The position numbers and the translations under genes are program-made. A stretch of DNA of 64,000 nucleotides, taken from assembly GCA_019779905.1 (NCBI GenBank), contig JABAKE010000005.1, positions 124,001 to 188,000 on the forward strand, given 5' to 3'. The notes under the pieces are model-generated. The model saw only the letters and a list, made by a program, of their open reading frames with translations. It was not told the DNA's origin and did no database searches. This stretch comes from Modestobacter lapidis. GTDB lineage: Bacteria > Actinomycetota > Actinomycetes > Mycobacteriales > Geodermatophilaceae. Shown piece by piece: positions 38,056 through 46,802 of the stretch (position 1 is its first letter; the number at the start of each line of letters is the position of its first letter).

Positions 38056-38832
38056 TCAGCTGCCCAGGACGTCCCGCAGTCGGGCTTCCAGCAGGGCGGT
38101 GTGCAACTGCACCGACAGCTCGGCCAGCTCCTGCAACTGCTCGGCCGCCCGGGCGCGCGCCTCCTCCGGGCGGGCCCGCAGGAGCGGTGACACCAGCTGC
38201 TCCAGCAGGCCGGCCTCGCGTTCGGCGGCAGTGCGGTAGACCCGCAGGTGCCGGGGCTCGATGCCGTGCCGCGCCAGCCCGGCGGCCGCCCGGGCCACCG
38301 GGAGGTCGCTGGCCGGGTGGCGGCCGCGGTCGTCCTGGCCGACGAGCCCGAACTGCACGCAGTCGGCGAGCTGGGCGTCGTCCAGCCCGGCCGCGCGGGC
38401 GAACTCCTCGGCCGACAGGGCCGCCGGGGCGGGCCGGCCGGCCGGCGAGCCGCCGAGGGTGACGGTGAGGCCCACCGGTCCCGGGTCCGCGACGGCGCCG
38501 CCGCCCTCGGGCCCGACGCCCGGCACCGGCTCCCCCCGGTCACGGGCGTCGAGGTGCTCCTTGATCACCCGCAACGGCAGGTACTGATCGCGCTGGGCGG
38601 ACAGCACGTACCGCAGCCGGGCGACGTCGGCGTCGGCGAACTTGCGGTACCCCGACGGCGTCCGCTGGGGGTGGACGAGGTCCTCCGCCTCCAGGTAGCG
38701 GATCTTGCTGATGGTGACGTCGGGGAACTCGTCGCGCAGGGCGCCGAGGACCTCCCCGATGGTGAGCCGCGGTGCGGTGCCGTGGGTGGTGTCCCGGTCA
38801 GCGCTCCCGCTGGGCTGGGGCACCGCGTTCAT
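38056..38832 (-). CDS. ftsR: MerR family regulator FtsR (Rv1828-like)
   Basis: A 258-aa MerR regulator. The N-terminal winged helix (about 22-95) reads LTIGEVLGALRDEFPDVTISKIRYLE, then LVHPQRTPSGYRKF and DVARLRYVLSAQRDQYLPLRVIKEHLD (given in parts), characteristic of FtsR, which activates ftsZ in Corynebacterium. The C-terminal half (about 135-255) is the family's second domain with SAEEFARAAGLDDAQL. The ATG starts after a GAAGTGAGA leader. It lies upstream of the nuclease gene and downstream of garA. Confidence 0.85.
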   Translation of the reverse strand: MNAVPQPSGSADRDTTHGTAPRLTIGEVLGALRDEFPDVTISKIRYLEAEDLVHPQRTPSGYRKFADADVARLRYVLSAQRDQYLPLRVIKEHLDARDRGEPVPGVGPEGGGAVADPGPVGLTVTLGGSPAGRPAPAALSAEEFARAAGLDDAQLADCVQFGLVGQDDRGRHPASDLPVARAAAGLARHGIEPRHLRVYRTAAEREAGLLEQLVSPLLRARPEEARARAAEQLQELAELSVQLHTALLEARLRDVLGS

Positions 38833-38886
38833 CTCTCACTTCCCGCTTCGTTCCGCTCCCCGGTCGCCGACGCCACTGCGACCGCG

Positions 38887-39405
38887 TCAGGCCCCGGCGG
38901 ACTCGCCGGTGCGCGGGCCGGTCAGGTACACCAGCCGGAACTTGCCGATCTGGACCTCGTCACCGCCGGCGAGGGAGGCCACGTCGACCGGCTCGCGGTT
39001 GACGTAGGTGCCGTTCAGGCTGCCGACGTCGTGCACGGTGAAGCCACCGCCCTCGCGGTGGAACTCCACGTGCCGGCGGCTGACCGTCACGTCGTCGAGG
39101 AAGATGTCGCTGTCGGGGTGCCGGCCCGCGGTGGTGACGTCCTGGTCGAGCAGGAAGCGGCTACCCGCGTTGGGGCCACGCTTGACCACCAGCAGGGCCG
39201 ACCCCGCCGGCAGCGACTCCACGGCGCCGGCGTGCACGTCGGCCGCCGACTCGGAGACCTCGGCGACCTCGCCGGAGTCCTCGCCGCCGACCTTGGGGAT
39301 CACGCTGGTGGACTCACCGACGCGCTCCGGGCTCAGAGCCGCCCCGCACTGCGCGCAGAAGCGACTGCCCTCGGGGTTCTGGTGGCCACATCGAGTGCAG
39401 TGCAC
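38887..39405 (-). CDS. garA: FHA-domain protein GarA with N-terminal zinc ribbon
   Basis: A 172-aa regulator of 2-oxoglutarate and glutamate metabolism, controlled by Ser/Thr kinases. The FHA domain (about 70-160) has AGRHPDSDIFLDDVTVSRRH (Arg95, Ser109) and GSLNGTYVN (Asn131). The phospho-acceptor region is ESTSV (31-35) where M. tuberculosis has ETTSV. A zinc ribbon CTRC and CAQC (Cys3, 6, 17, 20) precedes it and is absent from M. tuberculosis GarA as I recall it. GTG 39405 follows GGAGGAGA; the frame is open upstream to 39618 but lacks homology. Confidence 0.88.
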   Translation of the reverse strand: MHCTRCGHQNPEGSRFCAQCGAALSPERVGESTSVIPKVGGEDSGEVAEVSESAADVHAGAVESLPAGSALLVVKRGPNAGSRFLLDQDVTTAGRHPDSDIFLDDVTVSRRHVEFHREGGGFTVHDVGSLNGTYVNREPVDVASLAGGDEVQIGKFRLVYLTGPRTGESAGA

Positions 39406-39655
39406 GTCTGTCTCCTCCGGTGCAGCGGCACCGCCGCGGGCTTGTGGTGCGGCCGCGTCGGCCGGCGGACGACGGGCCGGGCGGCCCGTCGCAGGTCGGC
39501 CACCGCGGGGTTGCGGCGGGCCGGGGTCATGGAACCAGTCGGTCGGCCCGAGGGTCAACCGAACGTCCGGGGTGCGGATGGGGTGCCCCGGTCGCGCCTC
39601 GGACGTCGTGACGATCATAGTGACCGGGGTTCCTCCCGCGATCGCGGGAGGTCGG

Positions 39656-40060
39656 TCAGGAAGCGTCCACGACGGCCTGGTAACCGGCCGCGTCGAGCAA
39701 CGCGGCGGTGGGGTCCTCGCCGCCGCCGCTCACCCTGATCTCGATCAGCCAGCCCGCGCCGTAGGGATCGGAGTTCACCGTCTCCGGCTGGGCCTCGAGC
39801 GCCTCGTTGCGAGCGGTGACGACGCCGGCGACGGGGGCGTAGACGTCCGAGACCGACTTGGTCGACTCGACCTCGCCGATCGGGGTGCCCACGACGACCT
39901 CCTCGCCGACGTCGGGCAACTGGACGAACACGATGTCACCCAGCGCGTCCTGGGCGTGGTCGGTGAGGCCCATCCGCACGACGGTCGCCTCACCCGTGGA
40001 GCCCTGGACCTGCGCCCACTCGTGCTGCTCGGTGTAGCGGCGGTCCTCGGGCGTGGCCAT
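39656..40060 (-). CDS. gcvH: Glycine cleavage system H protein
   Basis: A 134-aa lipoyl carrier of the glycine cleavage system. The lipoylated residue is Lys68 in GEVESTKSVSDVY. YTEQHEW at the N-terminus and NSDPYGAGWLIEI near residue 105 are conserved. ATG 40060 is preferred over ATG 40102 because it has GGAG six bases upstream and matches the usual length, and because the upstream ATG would lie beside the previous gene's terminator. Confidence 0.92.
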   Translation of the reverse strand: MATPEDRRYTEQHEWAQVQGSTGEATVVRMGLTDHAQDALGDIVFVQLPDVGEEVVVGTPIGEVESTKSVSDVYAPVAGVVTARNEALEAQPETVNSDPYGAGWLIEIRVSGGGEDPTAALLDAAGYQAVVDAS

Positions 40061-40107
40061 GCGGGCTCCAGGGTGAGCGGGGGCAGGGGTGGGTGCGTTC
40101 ATGGGCC

Positions 40108-40162
40108 TCGGTGCAGGGGCCCGGTCCGGGCGGAGCGAGGGCTGGGGAGCACCGATCCTTCG
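40108..40162 (-). terminator. 3'-end hairpin of the DUF881 gene (copy T4, partial core)
   Basis: After the stop, the RNA reads CGAAGGA, then outer stem TCGGTGC/GCACCGA enclosing CCCCAGCCCTCGCTCC and GACCGGGCCCCT. The opening CCCCA and closing GGGCCCCT of the core match the elements after rbpA and the GH65 gene; the middle differs. Confidence 0.6.
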
Positions 40163-40978
40163 TCAGTCGCCGTCGGCCGGCTCAGCGTATTGAGGCATGT
40201 CCAGCTGCCGCAACGCGTCGACGACGACCAGGTCGCTCTGGACCAGGTCGACGGTGCCGTCGCGGAGCCGGACCTTGTCGACGACGCCGTTGGGGATGTT
40301 CATCGCCGTGGCCATGTCCTGCGGAGAGCCGATCACCTGGAAGACGTAGGGCGCCTCCACCGGCTGGCCGTCGAGCGCGAGGTCGCCGGGGCTGCCGGTG
40401 ACCGCGGTGCTCACCCCCACCCGGACGTCGTCGATCTGCATGGTCTCCGCCCCGGCGCCCCGCAGCTCCTGGATGGCGTCGAGCAGGACGGCTGCGGGCA
40501 CCCGGTCCATCGGGTCGCGGATGGTCATCTCCAGCCCCGGCCCCTGCGCCGGCAGGGTTCCGTTGAGGATGCCCAGGGCCTGGGACCGCTCCCGGGCCTC
40601 GGCCAGGGCGGCTTCGGCCTGGCTGTCGGAGCTGCCGAGCTGAGCGAGGGCGCTGCGCTGCTCGGCGATCTGCTGCCGCAGCCGGTCCTCCCGGCCGGTG
40701 AGGTCGTCGAGGATCCGGACGAGGTCCTCCTCGCGGGCCCCGGCCAGGGCCTGGCCGTCGTCGGTGGTGCGCACCTGGACGGCGAAGGCGAAGCCGAGCA
40801 GCAGGGCGAGCACGCCGATGAGGGCGGCGGCCAGCAGATCACCGCGCTGCTTCCGGCGGGGCGCCGGGGCAGCGGGCCCGTCGTCGGCGGTCGCCGGCTC
40901 GGGACGCACACTCTCCTGCGCCGGACGCACCTCGTCCGGCGTCCCGTCGCCCGGGTCACCGCTCGACGGCGTGGTCAT
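40163..40978 (-). CDS. DUF881 family protein (Rv1825-like)
   Basis: A 271-aa membrane-anchored protein. A charged N-terminal region (1-45) precedes one hydrophobic segment (48-68), then a coiled coil (about 75-125) and the DUF881 domain with LNGTLPAQGPGLEMTIRDP and AGAETMQIDDVRV. Its function is unknown; the cluster is linked to cell envelope and division in actinobacteria. Its start overlaps the stop of the small basic protein gene (ATGA). Confidence 0.85.
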   Translation of the reverse strand: MTTPSSGDPGDGTPDEVRPAQESVRPEPATADDGPAAPAPRRKQRGDLLAAALIGVLALLLGFAFAVQVRTTDDGQALAGAREEDLVRILDDLTGREDRLRQQIAEQRSALAQLGSSDSQAEAALAEARERSQALGILNGTLPAQGPGLEMTIRDPMDRVPAAVLLDAIQELRGAGAETMQIDDVRVGVSTAVTGSPGDLALDGQPVEAPYVFQVIGSPQDMATAMNIPNGVVDKVRLRDGTVDLVQSDLVVVDALRQLDMPQYAEPADGD

Positions 40979-41307
40979 GCGCGGAACAGGTGCCGTCGGA
41001 TGGCCGCGGCGTTGCCGAAGATGCGGATGCCCAGCACCACCACCACGGCAGTGGACAGCTGGGCGCCGACGCCCAGCTGGTCACCGAGGAAGACGATCAG
41101 CGCGGCGACGACGACGTTGGAGACGAAGGAGACGACGAACACCTTGGCGTCGAAGATGCCGTCGAACCGGGCCCGGACGCCGCCGAAGACGGCGTCCAGC
41201 GCGGCCACCACCGCGATGGGGAGGTAGGGCTGCAGCCAGAGCGGGACGCTGGGATCGAGGATCAGGCCGAGCACGACACCGACGGCGAGGCCGAGGATGG
41301 GGATCAT
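40975..41307 (-). CDS. Small basic family protein (DUF1290, Rv1824-like)
   Basis: A 110-aa membrane protein with three hydrophobic segments (about 1-20, 28-40, 55-75). It opens MIPILGLAVGVVLGLILDP and has AVVAALDAVFGGVRARFDG, the DUF1290 signature. It lies between two DUF881 genes, as in mycobacteria and streptomycetes. Function unknown. ATGA overlap with the downstream DUF881 gene. Confidence 0.9.
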   Translation of the reverse strand: MIPILGLAVGVVLGLILDPSVPLWLQPYLPIAVVAALDAVFGGVRARFDGIFDAKVFVVSFVSNVVVAALIVFLGDQLGVGAQLSTAVVVVLGIRIFGNAAAIRRHLFRA

Positions 41308-41310
41308 GCA

Positions 41311-42249
41311 TCAGCCTCCGTTGGTGGGTGTCGGGGTGGAGCCGGCGTCGGCCGACCGTTCCAGCGGCCGCGCGAACCGCAGCTCGGCACCCCTGCCCGC
41401 CGGGAGGGACAACTCGTCGGATCGGGCGAACTCGAACGTCAGACCGTAGTCCCTCTCCAGGCCGGCGACGTACGTCGCCTCGGGCGAGCTCAGGAAGCCG
41501 TTGGCCAGCTCGTCGGGGTCGCCGATGGCCGAGACCTGGTACGGGCTGGCGACCGGCCGGAAGTCGACCAGGATCGCCCCGCCGGCCTGCCGGATCGCGG
41601 TCGTGGGCCCCAGCCGCTGGCCGTTGATGCCGATCGCCTCGGCCCCCGCCGACCACAGCGCGTTGACCACGAGCTGGAGGTCGCTGTCCTGCACCAGGCC
41701 GGCCAGCGCGATCTCCGGGGAGCCGCCGACCGGGTCGGAGTCGGCATCGGCCGCGGCGTTGCCCAGGGTGACCCGCAGCCCGGGGCCGGTGACCGCGACG
41801 ACCCCGGCCCCCTGTTGCGCGGCGGCGAGCCGGGTCAGCGCGTTCTGCCCGATGGCGGTGGCGTCCAGCGCGGCCTCCCGGGTGCGGGTCACCTCGACGA
41901 TGAGCTCGTCCAGCTGCTCGGCGAGGTCGTCGGTGGTCGCCGACTGCGTCCGGATGTCCTCGATCAGGGCCTCCCGGACCTGCTCGCGGCCCTGCGCACC
42001 CTCCGCGGCCTCCCGGTAGGCCACCGCGGCCAGGAGGCCGGCGACGACCAGGGTGGCCGCGACGAGCAGGCTGCTGGCGCGGCGGCTGCGGATCTCGCCG
42101 GTGCCGCCGGTGGCCGCGGCCCGCGCCCGGCGGTCGGCGGCCGCCCGCTCGTAGGCCGGGTCGAGGGTCTCGGCCAGGACCTGGTCGAGCAGCGAGGCGC
42201 CCAGCGAGCGTTGCCGCCCCGGCACCGGACTGCCCGTGTCCCCGCTCAC
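41311..42249 (-). CDS. DUF881 family protein (Rv1823-like)
   Basis: A 312-aa paralogue of the protein at 40163. The membrane segment is at about 57-78 (SLLVAATLVVAGLLAAVAY), followed by a coiled coil and the DUF881 core with VAVTGPGLRVTLGNA and GAEAIGINGQRL. GTG 42249 overlaps the pgsA-type stop (GTGA); the frame is open upstream but that part only shadows the other gene. Coupled translation with its neighbours is likely. Confidence 0.85.
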   Translation of the reverse strand: MSGDTGSPVPGRQRSLGASLLDQVLAETLDPAYERAAADRRARAAATGGTGEIRSRRASSLLVAATLVVAGLLAAVAYREAAEGAQGREQVREALIEDIRTQSATTDDLAEQLDELIVEVTRTREAALDATAIGQNALTRLAAAQQGAGVVAVTGPGLRVTLGNAAADADSDPVGGSPEIALAGLVQDSDLQLVVNALWSAGAEAIGINGQRLGPTTAIRQAGGAILVDFRPVASPYQVSAIGDPDELANGFLSSPEATYVAGLERDYGLTFEFARSDELSLPAGRGAELRFARPLERSADAGSTPTPTNGG

Positions 42250-42911
42250 GGCCGCCCGCCGGCGAACCGCTCGCCGCGGAGCAGTCCGACCGCCTGGACG
42301 ACGTAGAGCACCCCGGCCAGCAGGTACAACGCGCCGCCCCACGCGGTGAGGGCGTAGGCGAACGGCCGGGCGATGCTGGCCAGCGGCCCGTCACCGTCGG
42401 CCAGGAGCAGCAGCGGAAAGGCGTACAGCAGCAGGAAGGTGGCCGCCTTGCCGAGGTAGTGGACCTGCAGCGGTGGCCAGCCGGCCCGGCGCAGGAGCAG
42501 GAGCACGATGCCGAGGACGAGTTCCCGACCGACCAGGACGGCGACCACCCACAGCGGGACGACGTCGCGCAGCACGAAGGCGACCAGCGTGGCGATGATG
42601 TACAGCCGGTCGGCGGCGGGGTCCAGCAGCGCGCCCAGCTTGCTCTCCTGGCCCCAGGCGCGGGCCAGCTTCCCGTCGGCCCAGTCGGTGAACCCCGAGA
42701 TCATCAGCACGATGACCGCCCAGCCGTCGGCCTCCGGCCCGAGCAGGAGCCAGAGGAACAGCGGCACGCCCAGCAGCCGTAGCAGCGACAGCGCGTTGGG
42801 CAGCGTGGCCACCCGGTCGCCCAGGTCGTCGCGGGACGCGACTGCTCCCGGACGCCGTCCATCGGCCCCGCCGCCGGGCTGCCCATCTGCCCGACCGTCC
42901 GTCGCCGTCAC
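42246..42911 (-). CDS. CDP-alcohol phosphatidyltransferase family protein (PgsA2-like)
   Basis: A 221-aa membrane enzyme of phospholipid synthesis. The catalytic motif DG-x2-AR-x8-G-x3-D-x3-D is complete in DWADGKLARAWGQESKLG followed by ALLDPAAD (about 76-100). Five or six hydrophobic segments follow. It may make phosphatidylglycerol phosphate or cardiolipin; position matches Rv1822 (PgsA2). GTG 42911 has GGAGG five bases upstream. It is the first gene of the conserved block on this strand. Confidence 0.88.
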   Translation of the reverse strand: MTATDGRADGQPGGGADGRRPGAVASRDDLGDRVATLPNALSLLRLLGVPLFLWLLLGPEADGWAVIVLMISGFTDWADGKLARAWGQESKLGALLDPAADRLYIIATLVAFVLRDVVPLWVVAVLVGRELVLGIVLLLLRRAGWPPLQVHYLGKAATFLLLYAFPLLLLADGDGPLASIARPFAYALTAWGGALYLLAGVLYVVQAVGLLRGERFAGGRP

Positions 42912-43045
42912 CGATCCTCCGCCTCGCCGTCCACCGCCAGCCAGGTTAGTGCCCGGGACCGGCGGTCCCTGTGTTGCGGCTCGTGCGGTGTCGGCCGGGT
43001 GGCGGGCTCCTTCTCGCCGGGCGACCACTTGATATGTCGACGCAG

Positions 43046-43061
43046 TGTTGGGGATAACGGT
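43046..43061 (+). repeat. Dispersed 16-bp motif, copy C
   Basis: TGTTGGGGATAACGGT on the plus strand in the 225-base gap between the AMIN-like gene and the phosphatidyltransferase gene. Like the other copies it has GTCGA a few bases upstream (43036-43040). Confidence 0.85.
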
Positions 43062-43136
43062 CGAATCACCGACCGGCGTGGGCAGCCGCCCGCCCGGGAT
43101 CAGGACGGTACGGCGAACCGGATCAGCGCCGGAACG

Positions 43137-43709
43137 TCACCACTCGTGGGCGACGTCGACGACCAGCCGCGCGCCCTCGGACGAGTCGGCGTTCCCGGAC
43201 AGCACGAACACCCGGAACGGCAACCGCGCCCGCGTGCCGAGGCCGAGGGATGTCTGCCCCTCGAAGGAGCCGGCCCAGGCGACCTGCTGCAGGGTGCGGT
43301 GGCCGCTGACGTCGACGACCTCGGCGGGGTCGGACGGCAGGAAGGTCGGCCGGCGGGCGTCGTCGTACGCCGGTGCCTGCACGATGAGCCGGAGCACCGC
43401 GCCGCCGCGCAGCGGGACCGGCTCGCCGGATCCCTGCGCGGTCAGCCGCGGAACGTACCGCGCGTCGTAGGCGTCGGTGGCTCCGGAGAGGTCCACCACC
43501 AGCCGGTCGAAGCAGTCGTGCTGTCCGGTCCGCACGTCGACGACGGCGCCTTCCGGCACCGGGCCGCCGGGCTCGACCTCGGGCAGGGACCCCCACCAGA
43601 TCCCGCAGTAGGGAGTGGCCGCGGCGGCCGGTGACACCAGGCCGACCGCCACGGCCATGACACCGGCCAGCACCAGCGGGAGCCGGCGGAGTGAACGGGC
43701 ACTGAACAT
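43137..43709 (-). CDS. Secreted AMIN-like domain protein
   Basis: A 190-aa exported protein. The signal peptide (1-32) has RSLRRLP, a hydrophobic core and a PAAAATP cleavage region. The mature part has CFDRLVVDLSG and YDARYVP, then LRLIVQAPAYD, and an RVFVLSG...RLVVDVAHEW ending, all typical of the actinobacterial AMIN-like family, which may bind cell-wall material. The ATG follows GGAGG at 5 bases. It is divergent from the luciferase-like gene. Confidence 0.75.
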   Translation of the reverse strand: MFSARSLRRLPLVLAGVMAVAVGLVSPAAAATPYCGIWWGSLPEVEPGGPVPEGAVVDVRTGQHDCFDRLVVDLSGATDAYDARYVPRLTAQGSGEPVPLRGGAVLRLIVQAPAYDDARRPTFLPSDPAEVVDVSGHRTLQQVAWAGSFEGQTSLGLGTRARLPFRVFVLSGNADSSEGARLVVDVAHEW

Positions 43710-43950
43710 GACGGACCTCCATCGGTTGCCTTCCACCAGCGTCCCGCAGTGATCGGGCACCCACCTGGTCAGGGCGACATCGTCACCGCCTCCCCGAGCG
43801 TGTCGTCCGCAGATCGCAATGTGTGCCGCGCCGGCGGCGACCGAACAGCGGAGTTCCCGTGACCCACCGCATACTCGGCCTACCGCACCCGCGGGCCCCA
43901 GCCGGGCCCGGCCGCGTTCCCCGGTCCACCGACGCACCCGAGGAGTTCCC

Positions 43951-45129
43951 GTGTCCAAGATGCGCTTCGGCATCTTCATGCCGCCGTTCAACAGCCCGCC
44001 CACCCAGAACCCGACGACCTCGCTGCAGCGCAACGTCGAGACCATCCAGCTGCTGGACCGGCTGGGCTTCGACGAGGCCTGGATCGGCGAGCACCACTCG
44101 GCCGCGACGGAGATCATCGCCGACCCGCTCACCTTCATCGCGCACGTCGGCGCGATCACCCGGGACATCAAGTTGGGCACCGGCGTGGTCTCCATCCCGT
44201 ACCACAACCCGTTGTGGGTGGCCGACCGCGCGATCCTGGTCGACCACCTGCTCCGCGGCCGGCTCATGCTCGGGGTGGGCCCGGGCTCGCTGCCCACCGA
44301 CGCCGCGATGATCGGCCTGGAGCCGGCGCAGCTGCGCCCGGCGCTGGCCGAGGACCTCGACGTCCTGCTGCGCCTGCTGCTCAGCGAGGAGCCGGTGTCG
44401 GTGAAGACCGACCGGTACGAGCTGGTCGACGCCCGCTGCCAGCTGGCTCCTTTCCAGGACCCGTGCTTCGAGCTGGCGGTCGCCGCGACCGCCTCGCCCA
44501 CCGGCCCGACCCTGGCGGGGAAGTACGGGCTCGGGATGCTCTCGGTCGGTGCCACCACCAAGGAGGGGTTCGACGTCCTCGGTCACCACTGGAACGTGCT
44601 GGAGGCCGAGGCGGCCGCGGCCGGCCGGACTCCGGACCGGTCCCGCTGGCGGTTGATGGGCCCGATGCACATCGCCGAGACCCGGGAGCAGGCCGTCGAG
44701 GACATCCGCTACGGGTTCGACGCGTTCGCCGACTACACGCAGAAGACGCTGGCCCTGCCGCCGGTCCGCATCCCCGGGGACACCTTCGACGAGCGGCTGG
44801 CCTGGATCGACGAGAGCGGGTGGGGCGTGGTGGGCACGCCCGATGACGCGATCGCCCAGATCCAGCGGCTGGTCGACCAGTCCGACGGCGGGTTCGGCTG
44901 CTACATCCTGCTGCAGCACGACTGGGCGAACTGGCAGGCCACCCAGCGCAGCTTCGAGCTGTTCGCCCGGCACGTCATCCCGGCCTTCCAGCCGTCGCAG
45001 CGGCGGCTGCTCGCCGCCGAGGCGTGGGCCCGCAGCAAGCACAGCGAGCTGGACGCCAAGAACGGCGCAGCCATCCAGGCGGCATCCGACAGGTACGCCC
45101 AGGAGAAGGCCGCCGCCGGCCAGGCCTGA
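43951..45129 (+). CDS. LLM class flavin-dependent monooxygenase
   Basis: A 392-aa bacterial-luciferase-like monooxygenase. It opens MRFGIFMPPF (residues 3-12), has DEAWIGEHH (about 45-53), the flavin-binding RDIKLGTGVVSIPYHNP strand and RLMLGVGPGSLPTDAAMIG. The C-terminal 60 residues form a helical extension seen in alkane/limonene-type members. GTG 43951 follows GAGGAG. It lies just outside the benzoate genes, and no operator copy was found in front of it. A hairpin terminator follows. Confidence 0.85.
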   Translation: MSKMRFGIFMPPFNSPPTQNPTTSLQRNVETIQLLDRLGFDEAWIGEHHSAATEIIADPLTFIAHVGAITRDIKLGTGVVSIPYHNPLWVADRAILVDHLLRGRLMLGVGPGSLPTDAAMIGLEPAQLRPALAEDLDVLLRLLLSEEPVSVKTDRYELVDARCQLAPFQDPCFELAVAATASPTGPTLAGKYGLGMLSVGATTKEGFDVLGHHWNVLEAEAAAAGRTPDRSRWRLMGPMHIAETREQAVEDIRYGFDAFADYTQKTLALPPVRIPGDTFDERLAWIDESGWGVVGTPDDAIAQIQRLVDQSDGGFGCYILLQHDWANWQATQRSFELFARHVIPAFQPSQRRLLAAEAWARSKHSELDAKNGAAIQAASDRYAQEKAAAGQA

Positions 45130-45132
45130 GCT

Positions 45133-45170
45133 GCAGGAGGCCGCCGGGACCACCCGGCGGCCTCCCCTGC
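45133..45170 (+). terminator. 12-bp stem hairpin after the monooxygenase gene
   Basis: GAGGCCGCCGGG pairs with CCCGGCGGCCTC around ACCA, extended by GCAG/CTGC at the base. It begins 4 bases after the stop. Confidence 0.8.
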
Positions 45171-45290
45171 CGGCCCGGCCCTGGTGACGGTCGCCACCCG
45201 CCGGCACCCCGGGAGATGACAGTGCACGACCCACACAGCACGATGGGATCCCGGTCACGTACGGCCGGACACCGAACGAGGGAGCGGCAG

Positions 45291-45845
45291 ATGAGCGACC
45301 GACCGGGCATCCCCGCCCGCGAGTTGTCCGACGAGGAGCTGGAACGCCAGGGCGTGCACGCCCACGCCATGCGCCACTGGGTGTTCCTGCACGGCACCGC
45401 CGAGCAGTTCCGCACGCACACCGAGCGGATGCTGGAGCTGGAGCAGGAGTACCTCCGCCGGCACCCGCAGCGCACCTGGCAGGGATCGGGCGGCGAGGCC
45501 GCCACGGGCTCACGCGACGACCGGATCCGCGACCTGGTGCTCACCTTCTCCCGGGCCATCACGGCGCTGCTGGACGAGGCCCCGCCCGCGGCGTCGGCCG
45601 GCGGGACCCCGCGGCTGGACCCCGCGGCGGCGCAGGCCGCCCTGCTGCAGCGCTTCGCCGAGGCCCCGGGCGGCCGGATGCACAAGCTGGAGGCGCACCA
45701 CATCGCCCGGGAACTCACCTCCGACAGCCACCTGGTGGCGCGCCTCTACCGGCAGGAGCCGTCCCTGCTGCAGGCCGAGCGGGACATGCGGGTCATCACC
45801 GACGCCGGACGGGCCTGGCTGGCCGAGCACGCCGTGCCGGCCTGA
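45291..45845 (+). CDS. DUF6158-like protein with extra C-terminal domain
   Basis: A 184-aa protein. Residues 5-62 resemble a small actinobacterial family (recalled as DUF6158): GIPARELSDEELERQ, HWVFLHGTAEQFRTHTERM and LEQEYLRRHP. Those proteins usually end about there. Here about 110 more residues follow, with RIRDLVLTFSRAITALLDEA and a C-terminal helical part (ARELTSDSHLVARLYRQEP and so on), whose family I do not recognise. The ATG is preceded by GAGGGAGCGG. It converges on the PaaX-type gene with a one-base gap. Confidence 0.6.
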   Translation: MSDRPGIPARELSDEELERQGVHAHAMRHWVFLHGTAEQFRTHTERMLELEQEYLRRHPQRTWQGSGGEAATGSRDDRIRDLVLTFSRAITALLDEAPPAASAGGTPRLDPAAAQAALLQRFAEAPGGRMHKLEAHHIARELTSDSHLVARLYRQEPSLLQAERDMRVITDAGRAWLAEHAVPA

Positions 45846-45846
45846 G

Positions 45847-46701
45847 TCAGTCCTGCCGGGCGACGGACTCCCACGCCAGCTGGGCTCGCGGAGCCCAGCT
45901 GGCGTGCCGCTCCCGGAACACCTCCGCGGCCCGGTTGCCGCTCCACCGGGGGGGCAGCAGCTCCCGGGGCAGGCCGGGATCCAGCAGCGGGAACCGCCGC
46001 CACTCCTGGATCAGCCGCACCTGGGCCACCAGCGCCTGACGGTCGGTCCGCGGCCGACGACGGCTCACCAGGTCGAGAAAGTGCTCGTACCGGCGCTCGA
46101 TGACGTCGAGGTCCCAGGCGCTCCGGGCCAGTGACCGCTCGTCCCCGACCTGCCCGGCCGATGCCAGGAAGGACCAGCTCCCGGCCAGCAGCCCGAGGTC
46201 GTCCAGCACCCGGTGCGCCTCCGGCTCGCGGCCCGTCCGTGGGGTGACCCAGGTGCTGGCGTTGACCGACCCCAGCCCGGCCCAACCCAGCTGGGTGCGC
46301 AGCCGCTGGCGCAGCGCCCGCTTGTTCTCCGGCACCCCGACGGTCATCACCAGCCAGCGCCCGTCCCACGCCCGTTCGTCGGCGGCGAAGCCGTAGATGC
46401 GGTCGGTGCCCGCCCGCAGCAGCCGGGTGCCGGCGCCGGTGAGCGCCCAGCGCGTCTCCCGGCCCACCCGGCTGCCCTCGATCCAGCCGCTGTCAGCGGT
46501 CCGCATGATCGCCTGGCGCGCGGCCTTCTCGGCGACGTCGAGGTCGGCGAGCAGTTCGATGAGCGTCGCGGTCCACACCGGCCGGCCACTGGGCAGCACG
46601 AACTCACCGAGCACGGTGAGCAGCAGGCTGCGCGCACTCGCGGCGCCCAGCTCCTGACGCCGCGTCACGAACGGCCCTTCGACGACCTCCACGCCCGCCA
46701 T
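45847..46701 (-). CDS. PaaX family transcriptional regulator
   Basis: A 284-aa regulator. The N-terminal winged helix (about 20-85) has ARSLLLTVLGEFVLPSGRPVW, EKAARQAIMRTADSGWIEG and GRETRWALTGAG; the central PaaX domain has WDGRWLVMTVGVPENKRALRQRLRTQL (about 113-139) and the C-terminal part WDLDVIERRYEHFL. PaaX proteins sense aryl-CoA esters, so benzoyl-CoA is the obvious candidate ligand here. It is divergent from the ABC importer genes, whose promoter carries an inverted repeat at 46845-46864. Confidence 0.85.
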   Translation of the reverse strand: MAGVEVVEGPFVTRRQELGAASARSLLLTVLGEFVLPSGRPVWTATLIELLADLDVAEKAARQAIMRTADSGWIEGSRVGRETRWALTGAGTRLLRAGTDRIYGFAADERAWDGRWLVMTVGVPENKRALRQRLRTQLGWAGLGSVNASTWVTPRTGREPEAHRVLDDLGLLAGSWSFLASAGQVGDERSLARSAWDLDVIERRYEHFLDLVSRRRPRTDRQALVAQVRLIQEWRRFPLLDPGLPRELLPPRWSGNRAAEVFRERHASWAPRAQLAWESVARQD

Positions 46702-46802
46702 CCTGGCATCCTCCGGTGGTGGCGTTCCCGGCTGCCGGGCCGACGCCCCACCACGGGGTGGTCACGACTCGGCCACAACGGCCGCGGAAGGCCCTGTGAG
46801 GC

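Noticed and set aside
39406-39618. N-terminal extension of GarA up to ATG 39618
   Set aside because: The extension is Pro/Arg-rich without homology, and GTG 39405 has a good ribosome site just before the zinc ribbon.
43021-43080. tRNA-like tract around GGTCGAATCACCGACC
   Set aside because: Only a T-arm-like piece is present; acceptor, D and anticodon arms cannot be formed.
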